A DNA stretch of 58,268 nt. Origin: CAZJJZ01 sp964546505. Its GTDB lineage: Bacteria > Patescibacteriota > Gracilibacteria > UBA1369. A program made the translations under genes and the position numbers. Each line of letters opens with the position of its first letter. Positions within the stretch are counted from its first letter, which is position 1. The notes under the pieces are model-generated. The model saw only the letters and a program-made list of their open reading frames with translations, did no database searches and had not been told where the DNA came from. The DNA is taken from contig CAZJJZ010000004.1 of assembly GCA_964546505.1 (NCBI GenBank), positions 1 through 58,268 on the forward strand. The letters are read 5' to 3'. Shown here one piece after another: positions 25,435-35,303 of the stretch.

Positions 25435-26592
25435 ATGACAATCGACTTAGCAAATTCTATGCAATTGGCAATTGACGCTTCGCGTTACAAAATCAAAGAC
25501 CCTACCGGAGTTGAGTGGTATTCATACCATCTGCTCAATCATTTGATACCTTTGCTGGGTAGAGACCATCACACCAAAACCAAGCTATTTCTTCAGCAGG
25601 ATTTGCAATTTGAAGAAGAATTACCTTTCAATGTTTATAAAAAAATTATTCCCGGCAAGAAACTCTGGACACAAGGGCGACTTTCTTGGGAATTACTAAC
25701 TCATCAAGTGGATAAATTATTTGTACCATCACATATTTTACCGCTATACACACCCAAAAAAACTATTTTAACAGTACATGATTTGGCTTTCATGTATCCG
25801 GAACTCAGACCCGCGTACGATTTCAAAAATTATACTTTATTGAAGTGGAGTACAGCCCGAGCAGTACAAAAAGCTACAAAATTAATTGTTCCTAGCCAAG
25901 CTACCAAAGCTGATTTGATCAAATTTTTTAATTGTCCGGAAAAAAAAATCGAAGTAATTTATCATGGCGGACCAGACTTGACGGGCGATAAAAACCCTTT
26001 GCTTTTAAAGTGGTCAGAAAGTCAAAAAAACACTCATTTACAACGACTAGGTATCGCTGATGGTGATTTAACAATGCTATACGTTGGTAGAATTGAATTC
26101 AAAAAAAATTTGGTGCGAGTTGTAGAGGCTTTTAAACGTTTTTTGCAGGAATTTCCCGGCTGGAAACTGGTTCTGGCAGGGAAAAATGGACAAGGAGCGG
26201 AAGCGGTATTGGCGAAAGTAGAAGAAGTGGGACTACAAGATAGCGTTAAATTCACTGGATATGTGACTGAGGATGAAAAAAACTTTTTGCTTCAAAAATG
26301 TCGTTTATTGGTATTCCCTACTCTTTGCGAAGGTTTTGGACTCCCAATTTTGGAAGCTTTTGCTTTCAGACGTCCGGTCTTGACTTCCAATCTGACTGCC
26401 ATGCCGGAAATCGCTGGGAAGGCAGCTTATTTGGTAAATCCTTTAAAAACCGAAGAGATCAGCGTAGGAATGAAACGTTTGGCCTCTGACGGTATGTTGA
26501 TCTCACGTTTGATTTTGGAAGGAGAAAAACAACTTGCCAAATTTAGTTGGGACCAATGCGCCAGGCAGACCTGGGAAGTTTTGATGGACTAA
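25435..26592 (+). CDS. Glycosyltransferase, GT4 type
   Basis: A 385-residue cytosolic glycosyltransferase. The GT-B layout is clear: an N-terminal acceptor half from LAIDASRYKIKDPTGVEWY, LTVHDLAF at the start of the second part of that half, and the donor half with LYVGRIEFKKNL, LVLAGKNG, VKFTGYVTEDE, and EGFGLPILEAFA carrying the E-x7-E retaining signature. An ATG at 25459 (MQLAIDASRY) fits the family start slightly better than 25435. Substrates are unknown; a role in surface polysaccharide or glycolipid is likely. Confidence 0.88.
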   Translation: MTIDLANSMQLAIDASRYKIKDPTGVEWYSYHLLNHLIPLLGRDHHTKTKLFLQQDLQFEEELPFNVYKKIIPGKKLWTQGRLSWELLTHQVDKLFVPSHILPLYTPKKTILTVHDLAFMYPELRPAYDFKNYTLLKWSTARAVQKATKLIVPSQATKADLIKFFNCPEKKIEVIYHGGPDLTGDKNPLLLKWSESQKNTHLQRLGIADGDLTMLYVGRIEFKKNLVRVVEAFKRFLQEFPGWKLVLAGKNGQGAEAVLAKVEEVGLQDSVKFTGYVTEDEKNFLLQKCRLLVFPTLCEGFGLPILEAFAFRRPVLTSNLTAMPEIAGKAAYLVNPLKTEEISVGMKRLASDGMLISRLILEGEKQLAKFSWDQCARQTWEVLMD

Positions 26593-26595
26593 TGA

Positions 26596-27306
26596 TTATT
26601 CAATCTCCGCGTACAACAGCTCAAAATTAGGATGGGCTTTTAGATAATGAGCTGGGAAGACTGAAGCTGTTTTTGTGCCATAAACAAATTCTTGAAAAGC
26701 GAGCTTTTTCTCCGCTCCTCTGATGAGGATTAGTAAGCGTTTACTTTTCATAATTAAGCGAGGACAGACAGTAATGCGTTTACGGATAGCAAAATTGTCA
26801 TTTTCAGTAATCAATGCCAATTCTTCAGTGTCGAAAGCGGTAAATCCAGGGAAAATGGAGGCAAAATGTCCATCCGGTCCCATCCCGAGCATCACTAAAT
26901 CCAATTCTTGATGTGGAATTTTAGCTAATTGTTGGCCGTAATCTGCCGCGCACTGTTTGAGGCTTAAATTGGTATTGGGGAAGTGAAAATTAGGTGGTGC
27001 CGACTTTTTTCTTTGTTGGCGAAAAAGTTCAGAATTGATCAAACTGAAGTTGGATTTGGGACTGTCCAATTCCACATAACGTTCATCCATTAAATAAACT
27101 TGTGTTTTTGACCAATCCAAGCCCTGATATTGACCGAGTTTTTGATAGATAGGACCTGGGGTACTGCCTCCGGAAAGTCCCAGGTAAGCCAAACCATTGC
27201 TGTTAATGGCTTTTTGTACTTCCTGAACGGTTTGAGTGACAGTATAGTCTATCAATTCACGTAGACTGTTGAATTTTTTGATCATGGGAAAAGTTAATTG
27301 TTTCAT
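26596..27306 (-). CDS. pgl: 6-phosphogluconolactonase
   Basis: Hydrolyses 6-phosphogluconolactone, the second step of the oxidative pentose-phosphate pathway. About 236 residues. Family motifs are LGLSGGSTPGPIYQKL (phosphate loop), VYLMDERYV, and LVMLGMGPDGHFASIFPG with the catalytic His. A GGAGG lies 11 bases before the ATG at 27306; a later ATG at 27283-27285 is also possible. The start overlaps the zwf stop by about 50 bases, so it is the last gene of the gnd-zwf-pgl operon. Confidence 0.93.
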   Translation of the reverse strand: MKQLTFPMIKKFNSLRELIDYTVTQTVQEVQKAINSNGLAYLGLSGGSTPGPIYQKLGQYQGLDWSKTQVYLMDERYVELDSPKSNFSLINSELFRQQRKKSAPPNFHFPNTNLSLKQCAADYGQQLAKIPHQELDLVMLGMGPDGHFASIFPGFTAFDTEELALITENDNFAIRKRITVCPRLIMKSKRLLILIRGAEKKLAFQEFVYGTKTASVFPAHYLKAHPNFELLYAEIE

Positions 27307-28681
27307 GGTCAATCGGACCTCCATTGGCATAAATCTGCGGTTTTAGGCCTAATTTTTGCTTCACCTCAGACAAATAATCCAACAATTTCCAGGCCGATAG
27401 AATTTCTGGATAACTGACAAAGTAGATTTTGCGATTGCTCATGATGTCCAAAAGCAAACTGGCATAATCACCCAGGCAACCAGATGTGTTGCAGGTAATG
27501 GATTGTTGCAACATAACAGGCTCGAAAAGCGGTGTTTGAAAGTTGTACTGCTCATCATTGGGAAGGCTCAGACTGACACTGAGACTTTCTCCCGGTTTAG
27601 CCTCGAAAATCAAGGTGTTGGCAGGAACATCTACTGACTGAAACGGCATCTTTTTGAAGGTGATAATAACTTTGGTCTGGTTTTGAGCCATTTTCTTACC
27701 AGTCCTCAAGTAAATCGGTACATTATACCAATCACGACGATCCAAAAATAATTTGATTGCGATGTAGGTTTCAATCTCAGAATTAGCTTGAACTTGCGGA
27801 CTATCCAAATACCCCTGATACTGTCCCAAAAATAAATCCTGAGCTGCACCTGAAAAACGTAAAGCGGAGAGAATATTTTGTTTTTCTCTCTGAATGCTTT
27901 CCACAGTGGGTGAAAGCGGAATATCCATTGTGATCAAAGCTAAAATCTGTAACAAATGGGATTGCAGCATGTCTTTTGCAGCTCCAACCTGGTCATAATA
28001 ACCGATTCTTTGTCCTACCTCTGCTGTTTCATCAGCGATGATTTGGATGGAGGCGATTTCCGGCCCACGTAAGAGCAGATTGATGATTGAATTTTCGAGA
28101 CGTAGCTTGAGTATGCTTTGTATCGGCTTTTTGCCCAAGAAATGATCCAATAAAAAAAGATTTTCTGAAGGAAAATGACTGCTTAGTACTCCATGTAAAT
28201 GTTCTGCGTCACTATGATTTAAACCAAAGGGCTTTTCGATGATTAAACGAATTTTGGCGTGTAAGTGTTGTGGCCAAGCCTGTGCCAAATTATTGGCAAG
28301 GTGTTCGAAAACTGTTGGTGGTACGGAAAAATAAGCACTGACAATCATCTCTTCTTGATAACCTCTTTCTTTCATAAAATCCTGTAAACGCTGAAAGTCT
28401 GCTACTTGATCATATTGACCGGCAAAATAGCTGAATAGCTGCAGGAACTGTGGTAAATTTTGTGCTTCCGGAAATACCTTCAAAATACTGTTGGCAACTT
28501 TTTGCTGAAATTGTTCTGTGTCTAGCGGAGTACGACCAAAACCGATAATTCCAAAATCGGCGGGTAGTCTGGCTTCCTGGAAAAGCTCAAATAATGCTGG
28601 AAAAAGTTTGATTTGTGCCAAGTCGCCGGTAGCTCCGAAGAGAATTAGTCTTTGCGGATCTTGTACTGTAATTTTGCTCAT
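27257..28681 (-). CDS. zwf: Glucose-6-phosphate 1-dehydrogenase
   Basis: Oxidises glucose-6-phosphate with NAD(P)+, the entry step of the oxidative pentose-phosphate pathway. About 474 residues. The nucleotide-binding start LILFGATGDLAQIKLFPAL, then RLIIEKPFGLNHSDAEHL and LLDHFLGKKPIQSIL, the DHxLGK substrate motif with the catalytic His. The ATG at 28681 overlaps the gnd stop as ATGA and is chosen over an upstream start at 28699. The sequence is divergent from typical G6PDH but keeps the catalytic residues. Confidence 0.93.
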   Translation of the reverse strand: MSKITVQDPQRLILFGATGDLAQIKLFPALFELFQEARLPADFGIIGFGRTPLDTEQFQQKVANSILKVFPEAQNLPQFLQLFSYFAGQYDQVADFQRLQDFMKERGYQEEMIVSAYFSVPPTVFEHLANNLAQAWPQHLHAKIRLIIEKPFGLNHSDAEHLHGVLSSHFPSENLFLLDHFLGKKPIQSILKLRLENSIINLLLRGPEIASIQIIADETAEVGQRIGYYDQVGAAKDMLQSHLLQILALITMDIPLSPTVESIQREKQNILSALRFSGAAQDLFLGQYQGYLDSPQVQANSEIETYIAIKLFLDRRDWYNVPIYLRTGKKMAQNQTKVIITFKKMPFQSVDVPANTLIFEAKPGESLSVSLSLPNDEQYNFQTPLFEPVMLQQSITCNTSGCLGDYASLLLDIMSNRKIYFVSYPEILSAWKLLDYLSEVKQKLGLKPQIYANGGPIDHETINFSHDQKIQQST

Positions 28682-30114
28682 GTCGTAGGGGTTAACCAAT
28701 CTGTGTGAAAGTCACCGTCACGGTCGATTCTTTGATAGGTATGAGCACCAAAGCAATCGCGTAAGGCTTGAATCAAATTCGTGGGCAATTTTTCGTTGCA
28801 ATTGATGTAAAAATAGCTCAAGCAACTACTTAGCACCGGAGTGGGAATCTGATTTTGCAGCGCTTCAAGATTGATTTTTTGCAAAGCTGGGATACTAGCC
28901 AGCAATAACTGATGTATTTGGGCAGATAACAATAAATTTTCCAAATTACCATTTTTGAGGAAGACTTCCTGTATTGGCAATAATAATTGCGAACGGATGA
29001 TACAACCTCCTTGCCAGAGGCGCACAACCTCCGCGAGACTTATCTCCCACTGATGTGTTTTGGCGGCTTCTAGTAGCAGTGCCAATCCTTGAGCATAAGT
29101 AATAAGCTGAGCCGCCAGGAGTGCTGATTCCAATACCTTGGGTTTCATTCTAGAATGCTTTTTGCTTTGTGTATTGGGATGCAGCAAATCACGGTAGATT
29201 TCGCCCAGATTGAGCCGGAGAGCATGGTTTGGAGAAATTGATCGAACAAATACAGACTCAATGATAGCAGTGGTCGGTATCATCTGTTCCAAAGCTTCTT
29301 TCCCGGTCCAGGCTCCGGTGCCTTTTTGTTGGGCTTTATCTGAAACATAGTCAATTAAATCACCACCAGAGATGAGATCTTTTTTCCTCAAAATAGCCGG
29401 AATTAAGGAGATTAGAAAAGATGCCAGTTGACCTTCATTCCAGTCCTCAAAGACATCTGCGATTTCGGCGTTGCTGAGACCCGAGCTGCGCAAAATGGAA
29501 AAGGCTTCTGCCAAGCTCTGCATCTGCGCATATTCAATCCCATTGTGTATCATCTTAACATAATGCCCTGCTCCATCCGTCCCCAATAAACCCACACAGG
29601 GATTACCAGCAAAATCCTTTGCCGCTATTGCTTCCAAGAACGGCTTAATCTGATTCCAGGTACTGGTGGTGCATCCGGGCATCAGGCTAGGCCCCACCAG
29701 AGCCCCCTCCTCCCCTCCTGAAACTCCTAAACCAACGTACTCAATGTCATGATTAAAAAGCTCCTTACTCCTTCTTTGCGTATCCTGATACCAGGAATTA
29801 CCGGCATCAATCAAAATATCGCCTGCAGTCAAATATGGACGTAGTTCGGAGATTACTTCATCAACTGCAGAGCCCGCCTTTACCATGATAATGATTTTGC
29901 GCGGCAGCTTTAAAGAAGTGACAAAGGCCTTGAGGTCAGTTGCAGGTAGCAAATTGGCGGACGGGTGCTGCCGCGTCAATTCCTCAGTCCGAGCAAAAGT
30001 TCTGTTATAGACTGCCACTTGGTAGTGATGATTGGCAAGATTGAGAGCTAGATTTGCTCCCATTACCGCCAAACCGATAACTCCCAAGTCTGCTTGTGGT
30101 GTAGAATTCGGCAT
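28678..30114 (-). CDS. gnd: 6-phosphogluconate dehydrogenase, decarboxylating
   Basis: Converts 6-phosphogluconate to ribulose-5-phosphate and CO2 with NADP+. The 478-residue length is normal. The Rossmann start is LGVIGLAVMGANLALNL, followed by AVYNRT, IDAGNSWYQDTQRR, GVSGGEEGALVGPSLMPG and KMIHNGIEYAQMQ (catalytic Lys and substrate Asn/His region). The C-terminal helical domain is complete (YISE-type region divergent). It is the first gene of the operon, coupled to zwf by an ATGA overlap, and starts five bases after the hflX stop. Confidence 0.95.
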   Translation of the reverse strand: MPNSTPQADLGVIGLAVMGANLALNLANHHYQVAVYNRTFARTEELTRQHPSANLLPATDLKAFVTSLKLPRKIIIMVKAGSAVDEVISELRPYLTAGDILIDAGNSWYQDTQRRSKELFNHDIEYVGLGVSGGEEGALVGPSLMPGCTTSTWNQIKPFLEAIAAKDFAGNPCVGLLGTDGAGHYVKMIHNGIEYAQMQSLAEAFSILRSSGLSNAEIADVFEDWNEGQLASFLISLIPAILRKKDLISGGDLIDYVSDKAQQKGTGAWTGKEALEQMIPTTAIIESVFVRSISPNHALRLNLGEIYRDLLHPNTQSKKHSRMKPKVLESALLAAQLITYAQGLALLLEAAKTHQWEISLAEVVRLWQGGCIIRSQLLLPIQEVFLKNGNLENLLLSAQIHQLLLASIPALQKINLEALQNQIPTPVLSSCLSYFYINCNEKLPTNLIQALRDCFGAHTYQRIDRDGDFHTDWLTPTT

Positions 30115-30119
30115 AGAGT

Positions 30120-31211
30120 TTAAAATAAAAGGTCAGTAATAGCTTGGCGCAATGATTCAAAACCAGATTTATTTTGAGCTGAAAGAAAAACGGGACTCAT
30201 GCGCTCAAATTGCTTGGCTATTGGTTTGAGAGCGAATTTAGATGGTAGAGCATCAATTTTATTGAAAACAAAAATTGTCGGCTTTTCATTGACTTTCAAA
30301 CTAGTCAAAACTTCATTAACTACGGCTATTTTTTGCTCCCAACGAGGATCGCTCAAGTCAATGACATGCAATAGTAAATCAGCATGAATCGTTTCTTCCA
30401 ATGTGGAAGCAAAAGATTTGATCAAAGAATGTGGTAAATCCTGAATAAATCCAATAGTGTCCGAAATCAGCACTTCCTGGCCGCCGTCTGGCAGGTACAT
30501 TTTGCCTACTCTGGTATCCAAGGTGGCAAATAGTTTATCGGCAGACAAAGCACCTTTATTGGTTAAGGCATTAAGCAGTGTCGACTTACCGGCATTGGTA
30601 TAGCCGATGATACTAACTGTTTTGAGATTTTTTCGTTCCCTTGCCAAGCGATGTAGTTGTCTGCCTTGCGCACATCGCTCCAACTCTTTTTCAATGCCAC
30701 GTGTTTGCTGTGCTAAGTGTCGTTTCATGATTTCCAAATTGGTTTCACCCAATCCCCTACCACCGATTCCACCACCCTGACGAGACAGCTCCATTCCCAT
30801 ACCATAAATTCTTGGGCCCATGTGTTTGATACTGGCCAATTGGATTTCCAGTTTAGCTTCTTTGGTATCGGCATGCTTCTGGAAAATTTTTAAGATCAAA
30901 TCGATTCGATCCCAGACTTGCATATTGACCTTGCTCAATATTTCTCCCAAATTGTAGCTCTGCATGGGTTTTAATTCATTATTGACGATCAAAATATTAG
31001 CGCCAATTTTCATACCCTCCTCTTTTAACTCATTCAATCTACCGGTACCCAAATAAGTAGCATAAACCGGCTTGATTTTACGTTGAATTGATTTCAGTAA
31101 CACTACTCCACCATAGGTTTTTATTAAGCTTTCAGCCTCTTTGAGTCGATATTCGGAGTCTTCTTTGCTCATCTCCAGGGGCACACAGTCGACTAAAATT
31201 GCTTTCAGCAT
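30120..31211 (-). CDS. hflX: GTPase HflX
   Basis: Ribosome-associated GTPase that splits stalled or heat-damaged 70S ribosomes. 363 residues. The N-terminal nucleotide-binding domain (VVLLKSIQRKIKPVYATYLG, ANILIVNNELKPMQSYNL) is followed by the HflX-specific GPRIYGMGMELSRQGGGIGGRGLGE, and the G domain has GYTNAGKST (G1), TLDTR, SDTIGFI (G3) and FNKID (G4). It lies 2 bases after the prolyl-tRNA editing gene and five before gnd, in one leftward run. Confidence 0.95.
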   Translation of the reverse strand: MLKAILVDCVPLEMSKEDSEYRLKEAESLIKTYGGVVLLKSIQRKIKPVYATYLGTGRLNELKEEGMKIGANILIVNNELKPMQSYNLGEILSKVNMQVWDRIDLILKIFQKHADTKEAKLEIQLASIKHMGPRIYGMGMELSRQGGGIGGRGLGETNLEIMKRHLAQQTRGIEKELERCAQGRQLHRLARERKNLKTVSIIGYTNAGKSTLLNALTNKGALSADKLFATLDTRVGKMYLPDGGQEVLISDTIGFIQDLPHSLIKSFASTLEETIHADLLLHVIDLSDPRWEQKIAVVNEVLTSLKVNEKPTIFVFNKIDALPSKFALKPIAKQFERMSPVFLSAQNKSGFESLRQAITDLLF

Positions 31212-31213
31212 GC

Positions 31214-31705
31214 TTAAAATTGGTAAAGTGAATAGTGATTTCCAGTATAATCCAGAAAGCGTCGATAATCCGTACTAGAAATTTCAAAAGTTTGAGTATT
31301 GATTAGTGGATGAAGATAAACATACTTCTCCTCAAAAATGTCTTGATCCACAATTACTTTAACATGCTTCTGCAGGTCATTGATCAAAGCGAATGTGGAC
31401 ACACTACCGGGCTTCACACCCAAAAACTGCATTAAACGATCGTCTGAAGCCATCCCCAATTTACTATCGTCTACGAATTCTCTCAGTTTTGCTAAGTCAG
31501 CTGCTTTATTATCTTTCATAACCACCAAATAGTGTTGATGACCTTTTTTATTCCTTAGGAATAAATTTTTTGTTCTCGCTCCTTGAAAATCCTTGGCATG
31601 CTCATCATTATCTCCAACGTGAAAAGAGGCTTCGTGCTCAAAGGCTCGATAAGTAATTTTTAATTCAGACAGAATGTTGAGTAGCTTATTTTGCTGTTCT
31701 TGCAC
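31214..31705 (-). CDS. Prolyl-tRNA editing protein, ProX/YbaK type
   Basis: A 163-residue trans-editing domain of the INS superfamily; ProX-type enzymes hydrolyse alanyl-tRNA(Pro). Recognisable parts are TYRAFEHEASF, GARTKNLFLRNKKGHQHYLVV (the KNLFL motif with the catalytic Lys), LGMASDDRLMQFLGVKPGSVS and the C-terminal YLHPL. Single-domain length is normal. It protects proline codons from misreading. It begins a leftward run with hflX. Confidence 0.9.
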   Translation of the reverse strand: MQEQQNKLLNILSELKITYRAFEHEASFHVGDNDEHAKDFQGARTKNLFLRNKKGHQHYLVVMKDNKAADLAKLREFVDDSKLGMASDDRLMQFLGVKPGSVSTFALINDLQKHVKVIVDQDIFEEKYVYLHPLINTQTFEISSTDYRRFLDYTGNHYSLYQF

Positions 31706-31758
31706 GATTTTTTTTTATTTACTTTTATCTTAGCAAAGAAATGCAGTCTATAAAACAT

Positions 31759-32436
31759 TTATTTCAGATTTCCCCAATCAATTGGTTTAATTTGGTGGTC
31801 TGATAAATATTGATTGGCTTGACTAAAGTGTCTGCAACCAAAAAAACCATGATAGGCTGAAAAAGGCGAAGGATGTGCCGCGCTGAGAACGCAATGTTTG
31901 GATCGATCAATAATTTTACCTTTCTCTTGAGCATACTTCCCCCATAGCAGGAAGACCAAGTTCTGTTTTTGATCGGATAGTGTTTTTACAACAGCATCGG
32001 TAAAAAGTTCCCAACCTTTTTTTTGATGCGAACCTGCCTGATTGGCGCGGACAGTCAAGGTAGCGTTCAGTAATAAAACCCCCTGTTTAGCCCATCCGCT
32101 CAAATCTCCAGACTGTGGTATATCGCAACCCAGGTCACTCTGAATTTCTTTATAGATATTTTGCAATGAAGGTGGTAAAGAAATACCCGCATTTACCGCA
32201 AAACAAAGACCATTGGCCTGGCCTGGGCCATGGTAAGGATCCTGGCCAAGCACCACTAATTTGACCTGATCAAATGGACATAGTTCAAAAGCTTGGAAAA
32301 TTTCTTTACCGGGTGGGTAAACGGTATGACTTTGATATTCACTTTTCACAAAAGCGGTCAAAAGCTGGAAATATTCTTGATGAAATTCCTCAGAGAGGGC
32401 GGTAAGCCAGCTGGGATGAATTTTGATGGAGGCCAC
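31759..32436 (-). CDS. ung: Uracil-DNA glycosylase
   Basis: Removes uracil from DNA, starting base-excision repair. 225 residues, family 1. All motifs are present: VVLGQDPYHGPGQANGLCF (catalytic Asp and water-activating loop), GWAKQGVLLLNATLTV, GSHQKKGWE, LVFLLWGKYAQEKG and AAHPSPFSAYHGFFG (minor-groove leucine loop position). It is transcribed alone, between a terminator upstream (32488-32511) and the editing protein gene downstream. Confidence 0.97.
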   Translation of the reverse strand: MASIKIHPSWLTALSEEFHQEYFQLLTAFVKSEYQSHTVYPPGKEIFQAFELCPFDQVKLVVLGQDPYHGPGQANGLCFAVNAGISLPPSLQNIYKEIQSDLGCDIPQSGDLSGWAKQGVLLLNATLTVRANQAGSHQKKGWELFTDAVVKTLSDQKQNLVFLLWGKYAQEKGKIIDRSKHCVLSAAHPSPFSAYHGFFGCRHFSQANQYLSDHQIKPIDWGNLK

Positions 32437-32482
32437 AATAATTTTGCTATTACCATTTCATTTTAGATGAGTTGTGGAAAAA

Positions 32483-32511
32483 GAAAAAGCCGGAGTTTGC
32501 GTACTCCGGCT
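32483..32511 (-). terminator. Intrinsic terminator of the SLH/beta-propeller gene
   Basis: On the minus strand AGCCGGAGT, six-base loop, ACTCCGGCT, then TTTTTCTTTTT. It starts 21 bases after the gene's stop. A perfect nine-base stem with a U tract makes this a strong terminator. Confidence 0.9.
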
Positions 32512-32531
32512 GTACTGTGATTACACCTTTT

Positions 32532-35228
32532 CTAATACTCCCAAATATTTGACCAATCGGTTTGGAAATCGATTCTACCAACAGCAGTCAGGTCACTTAA
32601 CTTGTTTGCCAACAATGATGCACGAGAAATTGAATATAAATTGTCGCCAATATATAATAGACGATTGATTGTTTTGTTGTAATCTGCATAACCTTTGCTA
32701 GCTAAATCGGATTGATCCTGAGCTGTTAAGTGGGTGATTTTACCCTTCAGTTTGAAGCCATCCTGCAAGCTCAATCCATACACATACGCACCATCAAATA
32801 CAGTTTTGGTTTGTTTGTAATCAAAATCCTGACAGCTCTTGGCACCGTCACAATCACTGGTACAAATTTTTACACCATTTTCATAGGAACAAGTACTTGG
32901 TACGCACACCTTGTTGCAGGTGGTTGGGCAATTTGAATAGGTAAATTTGCCACATTGCGCGTTCTCTACAGCTGCAGTTTCGGTGATTGGAAAGGCAATG
33001 AGATTTTTTTCTTGATCAAAAAGCAGTGCTTTATGATTGTAGAGAAGTTCAGAATAAGTCCCTGTATCACCTATTGTAACTGTGTATTTTTGCTTGGGGT
33101 TGTTTGGATCAGTGACATCAAAAAGTCCCATTTTGAAACCCTTGATATCATCCCAACGAATCTGCTCTGAACCATCTTCTGGAGCCTCCACGTCTTTACC
33201 AAAACCAATTAAATGGTTTTCATCATAGGGGTGCAGGTAGTCGCTGTAGCCGGGGATTTTTAACTCTCCCAGAACTTTGGGCATGGCTGGATCTTTTAAG
33301 TCAAAAACAAATAAGGGATCAACATTTTTGAAAGTAACCAGGTAACCTCTATCACCCATAAAACGTGCAGAATAAATCCTTTCTCCAGGAGCCAAATTTT
33401 CCAGTTTACCGCTAATTTTCAAATTGCGATCCAAAATGTATAGCTGATTATTGGAACTTTGACTTGAGCTGGACCAATCGGTGGTAGTAGTGGCGATGCG
33501 CAAATACCCCCGATGTTCATCCATCGAAAATTGATTTAAAACAGTTCCAGGAACTTTGCCTTCAGCTGCGAAACTGATGTTATTTTGATCAATCGCTAAA
33601 CGGTAAATTTTGCTGGAAGGACGTTGAGTTTCACCTTGAAAAGGGCCATACCAATTACTAACGATCAAATACAGATTTTCCGCTGAAGCATACATTTGAT
33701 CAACATCTCCTTCAATTACAACTCTTTTCACGGTTTGCTTCAAATTATTGAGCGGAATTGCCGCAGCAATGACATAATTTGGCTGTGCTGGCTTAGGCAA
33801 AATGTAAACTTGATCACAAGGAGCCACTAACTCTTCTTTATTGACAGTTGTATCAAGCATTTTAGGCAGGGTATCCACAAATTCAGATTCTGCTGCATTA
33901 TTGTCAGCGGAGCTGTCTTCGACCATTGGCTCTGTCATTGACCTATAAGGCATTGGATAGAAGTTGGAGTACTGGTTGAGAACTACGTAGAGATAATCAT
34001 CTACACGTCGCGAATGCTGTAAATTGCCGTCAAACTCTACCGCCCGCAGTACTTTTGGTTTGCTACGATCCTTAATATCAACTACATAAACTTTAGTCCG
34101 GTTGCGATAGTAGATCGGCGGCATAATCATCTTGGCTGAGCTGTCTATATCGGCTGAGTCGTATAAATAATTTGTACTTTTATTGCCGATAGCGACCAAA
34201 ATATCACCATTCAAATAGAGTTCGGAAGGATAAAAATTCTCTTTTTCCTGTTCGGCCAGTTGAAAATTGACTAGCTCCTTCATTTGTCCCGCTGGATAAG
34301 CTTCGATAATTTTGATTTTGCCGTCTTGTAAAATGTAGACGTATTTGCCATCATTTTTTATTATGTCCCCCTCATCAACACCCGCCTCTTGGATATTGGT
34401 CGTGGAGTATTCGGCTGAACCGCCGGCTGTTGACTCGGCAGGAGCAGCATTTACCGCAGATTTTTCGTCTGTTAATACATCTCTAGAAGGTGAGACACTC
34501 ATGACAGGAAAATTGCCATCAATCGACTGATTGAAGCGAACAAAAGACTGTCTTTCAGCCAACTCTGCACAACTGCGGGCCTTTACAAAACCTTCACCGG
34601 AAAGCTCAGAGGTAGTCCTACTGGCTTTGTCTTCTACCTGGGCCTTGAGTCGATAGATCATTTCCGCCATTTCATCGCGGGTGATGTTTTCATTGTAAAA
34701 ATTAACTGTCAGAGGAATAGCCCGTTCACTAGCCAAAGTTTGAACATATGGCAGATACCAATCACTGCCTTCCTGAGAGGTTATTCTTGCAGTACTAAAT
34801 GCATTAGCAATTATTTTAGCCGCTTCACTGAAATTGATATTCTCAGCAGGTCGAAAAGTTCCATCTGGATAACCATCAATCAAACCACGTGACTTGGCTT
34901 CGCAGACGTATTTTGCATACCAATCACTACGAACGTCTTGAAAGCAATTTTCGCCTTTAGGATCACTAGTTAACGCTCCCACCAAAATTTTGGTAAATTC
35001 AGCACGATTGATGTTTTGCGCAGGTTTAAAGCTACCATCGGGATAACCTTCCAGCAATTGTGCTTGTTTGAGGTATTGAATACCAGTTTTAAAAGGGTGA
35101 TTAGCATCTAAATCACTAAACACCGCTGTGGTGTTGGAACCGGTCTGTGCTAGCGCGGTTGTAGCCACTATAGGCACTATCAACAGCAGAGAAAGCATTA
35201 CCGACCAGGTATGGGAGAGCTTTTTCAT
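32532..35228 (-). CDS. Surface protein with three SLH domains and a beta-propeller domain
   Basis: An 898-residue exported protein. The signal peptide ends at ALAQ (about 27). Three SLH repeats follow at roughly 36-80, 93-140 and 150-195 (KTGIQYLKQAQLLEGYPDG, SRGLIDGYPDGTFRPAEN, NENITRDEMAEMIYRL), which bind cell-wall polymers. The rest fits the secreted beta-propeller family (PF09826): YSTTNIQEAGVDEGDIIKNDGKYVYIL, then YLVTFKNVDPLFVFDL and DPAMPKVLGELKIPGYSDY. Near the C-terminus is a Cys-rich insert (CNKVCVPSTC, CTSDCDGAKSC). It is probably part of the S-layer or outer cell wall. Confidence 0.92.
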   Translation of the reverse strand: MKKLSHTWSVMLSLLLIVPIVATTALAQTGSNTTAVFSDLDANHPFKTGIQYLKQAQLLEGYPDGSFKPAQNINRAEFTKILVGALTSDPKGENCFQDVRSDWYAKYVCEAKSRGLIDGYPDGTFRPAENINFSEAAKIIANAFSTARITSQEGSDWYLPYVQTLASERAIPLTVNFYNENITRDEMAEMIYRLKAQVEDKASRTTSELSGEGFVKARSCAELAERQSFVRFNQSIDGNFPVMSVSPSRDVLTDEKSAVNAAPAESTAGGSAEYSTTNIQEAGVDEGDIIKNDGKYVYILQDGKIKIIEAYPAGQMKELVNFQLAEQEKENFYPSELYLNGDILVAIGNKSTNYLYDSADIDSSAKMIMPPIYYRNRTKVYVVDIKDRSKPKVLRAVEFDGNLQHSRRVDDYLYVVLNQYSNFYPMPYRSMTEPMVEDSSADNNAAESEFVDTLPKMLDTTVNKEELVAPCDQVYILPKPAQPNYVIAAAIPLNNLKQTVKRVVIEGDVDQMYASAENLYLIVSNWYGPFQGETQRPSSKIYRLAIDQNNISFAAEGKVPGTVLNQFSMDEHRGYLRIATTTTDWSSSSQSSNNQLYILDRNLKISGKLENLAPGERIYSARFMGDRGYLVTFKNVDPLFVFDLKDPAMPKVLGELKIPGYSDYLHPYDENHLIGFGKDVEAPEDGSEQIRWDDIKGFKMGLFDVTDPNNPKQKYTVTIGDTGTYSELLYNHKALLFDQEKNLIAFPITETAAVENAQCGKFTYSNCPTTCNKVCVPSTCSYENGVKICTSDCDGAKSCQDFDYKQTKTVFDGAYVYGLSLQDGFKLKGKITHLTAQDQSDLASKGYADYNKTINRLLYIGDNLYSISRASLLANKLSDLTAVGRIDFQTDWSNIWEY

Positions 35229-35303
35229 ATAAAAAAATTAAAGGTACAATCAGTGTAATACGGTGAAGATTGTTTTATTAATAAATTAGCAAATTTAAAC
35301 TTG

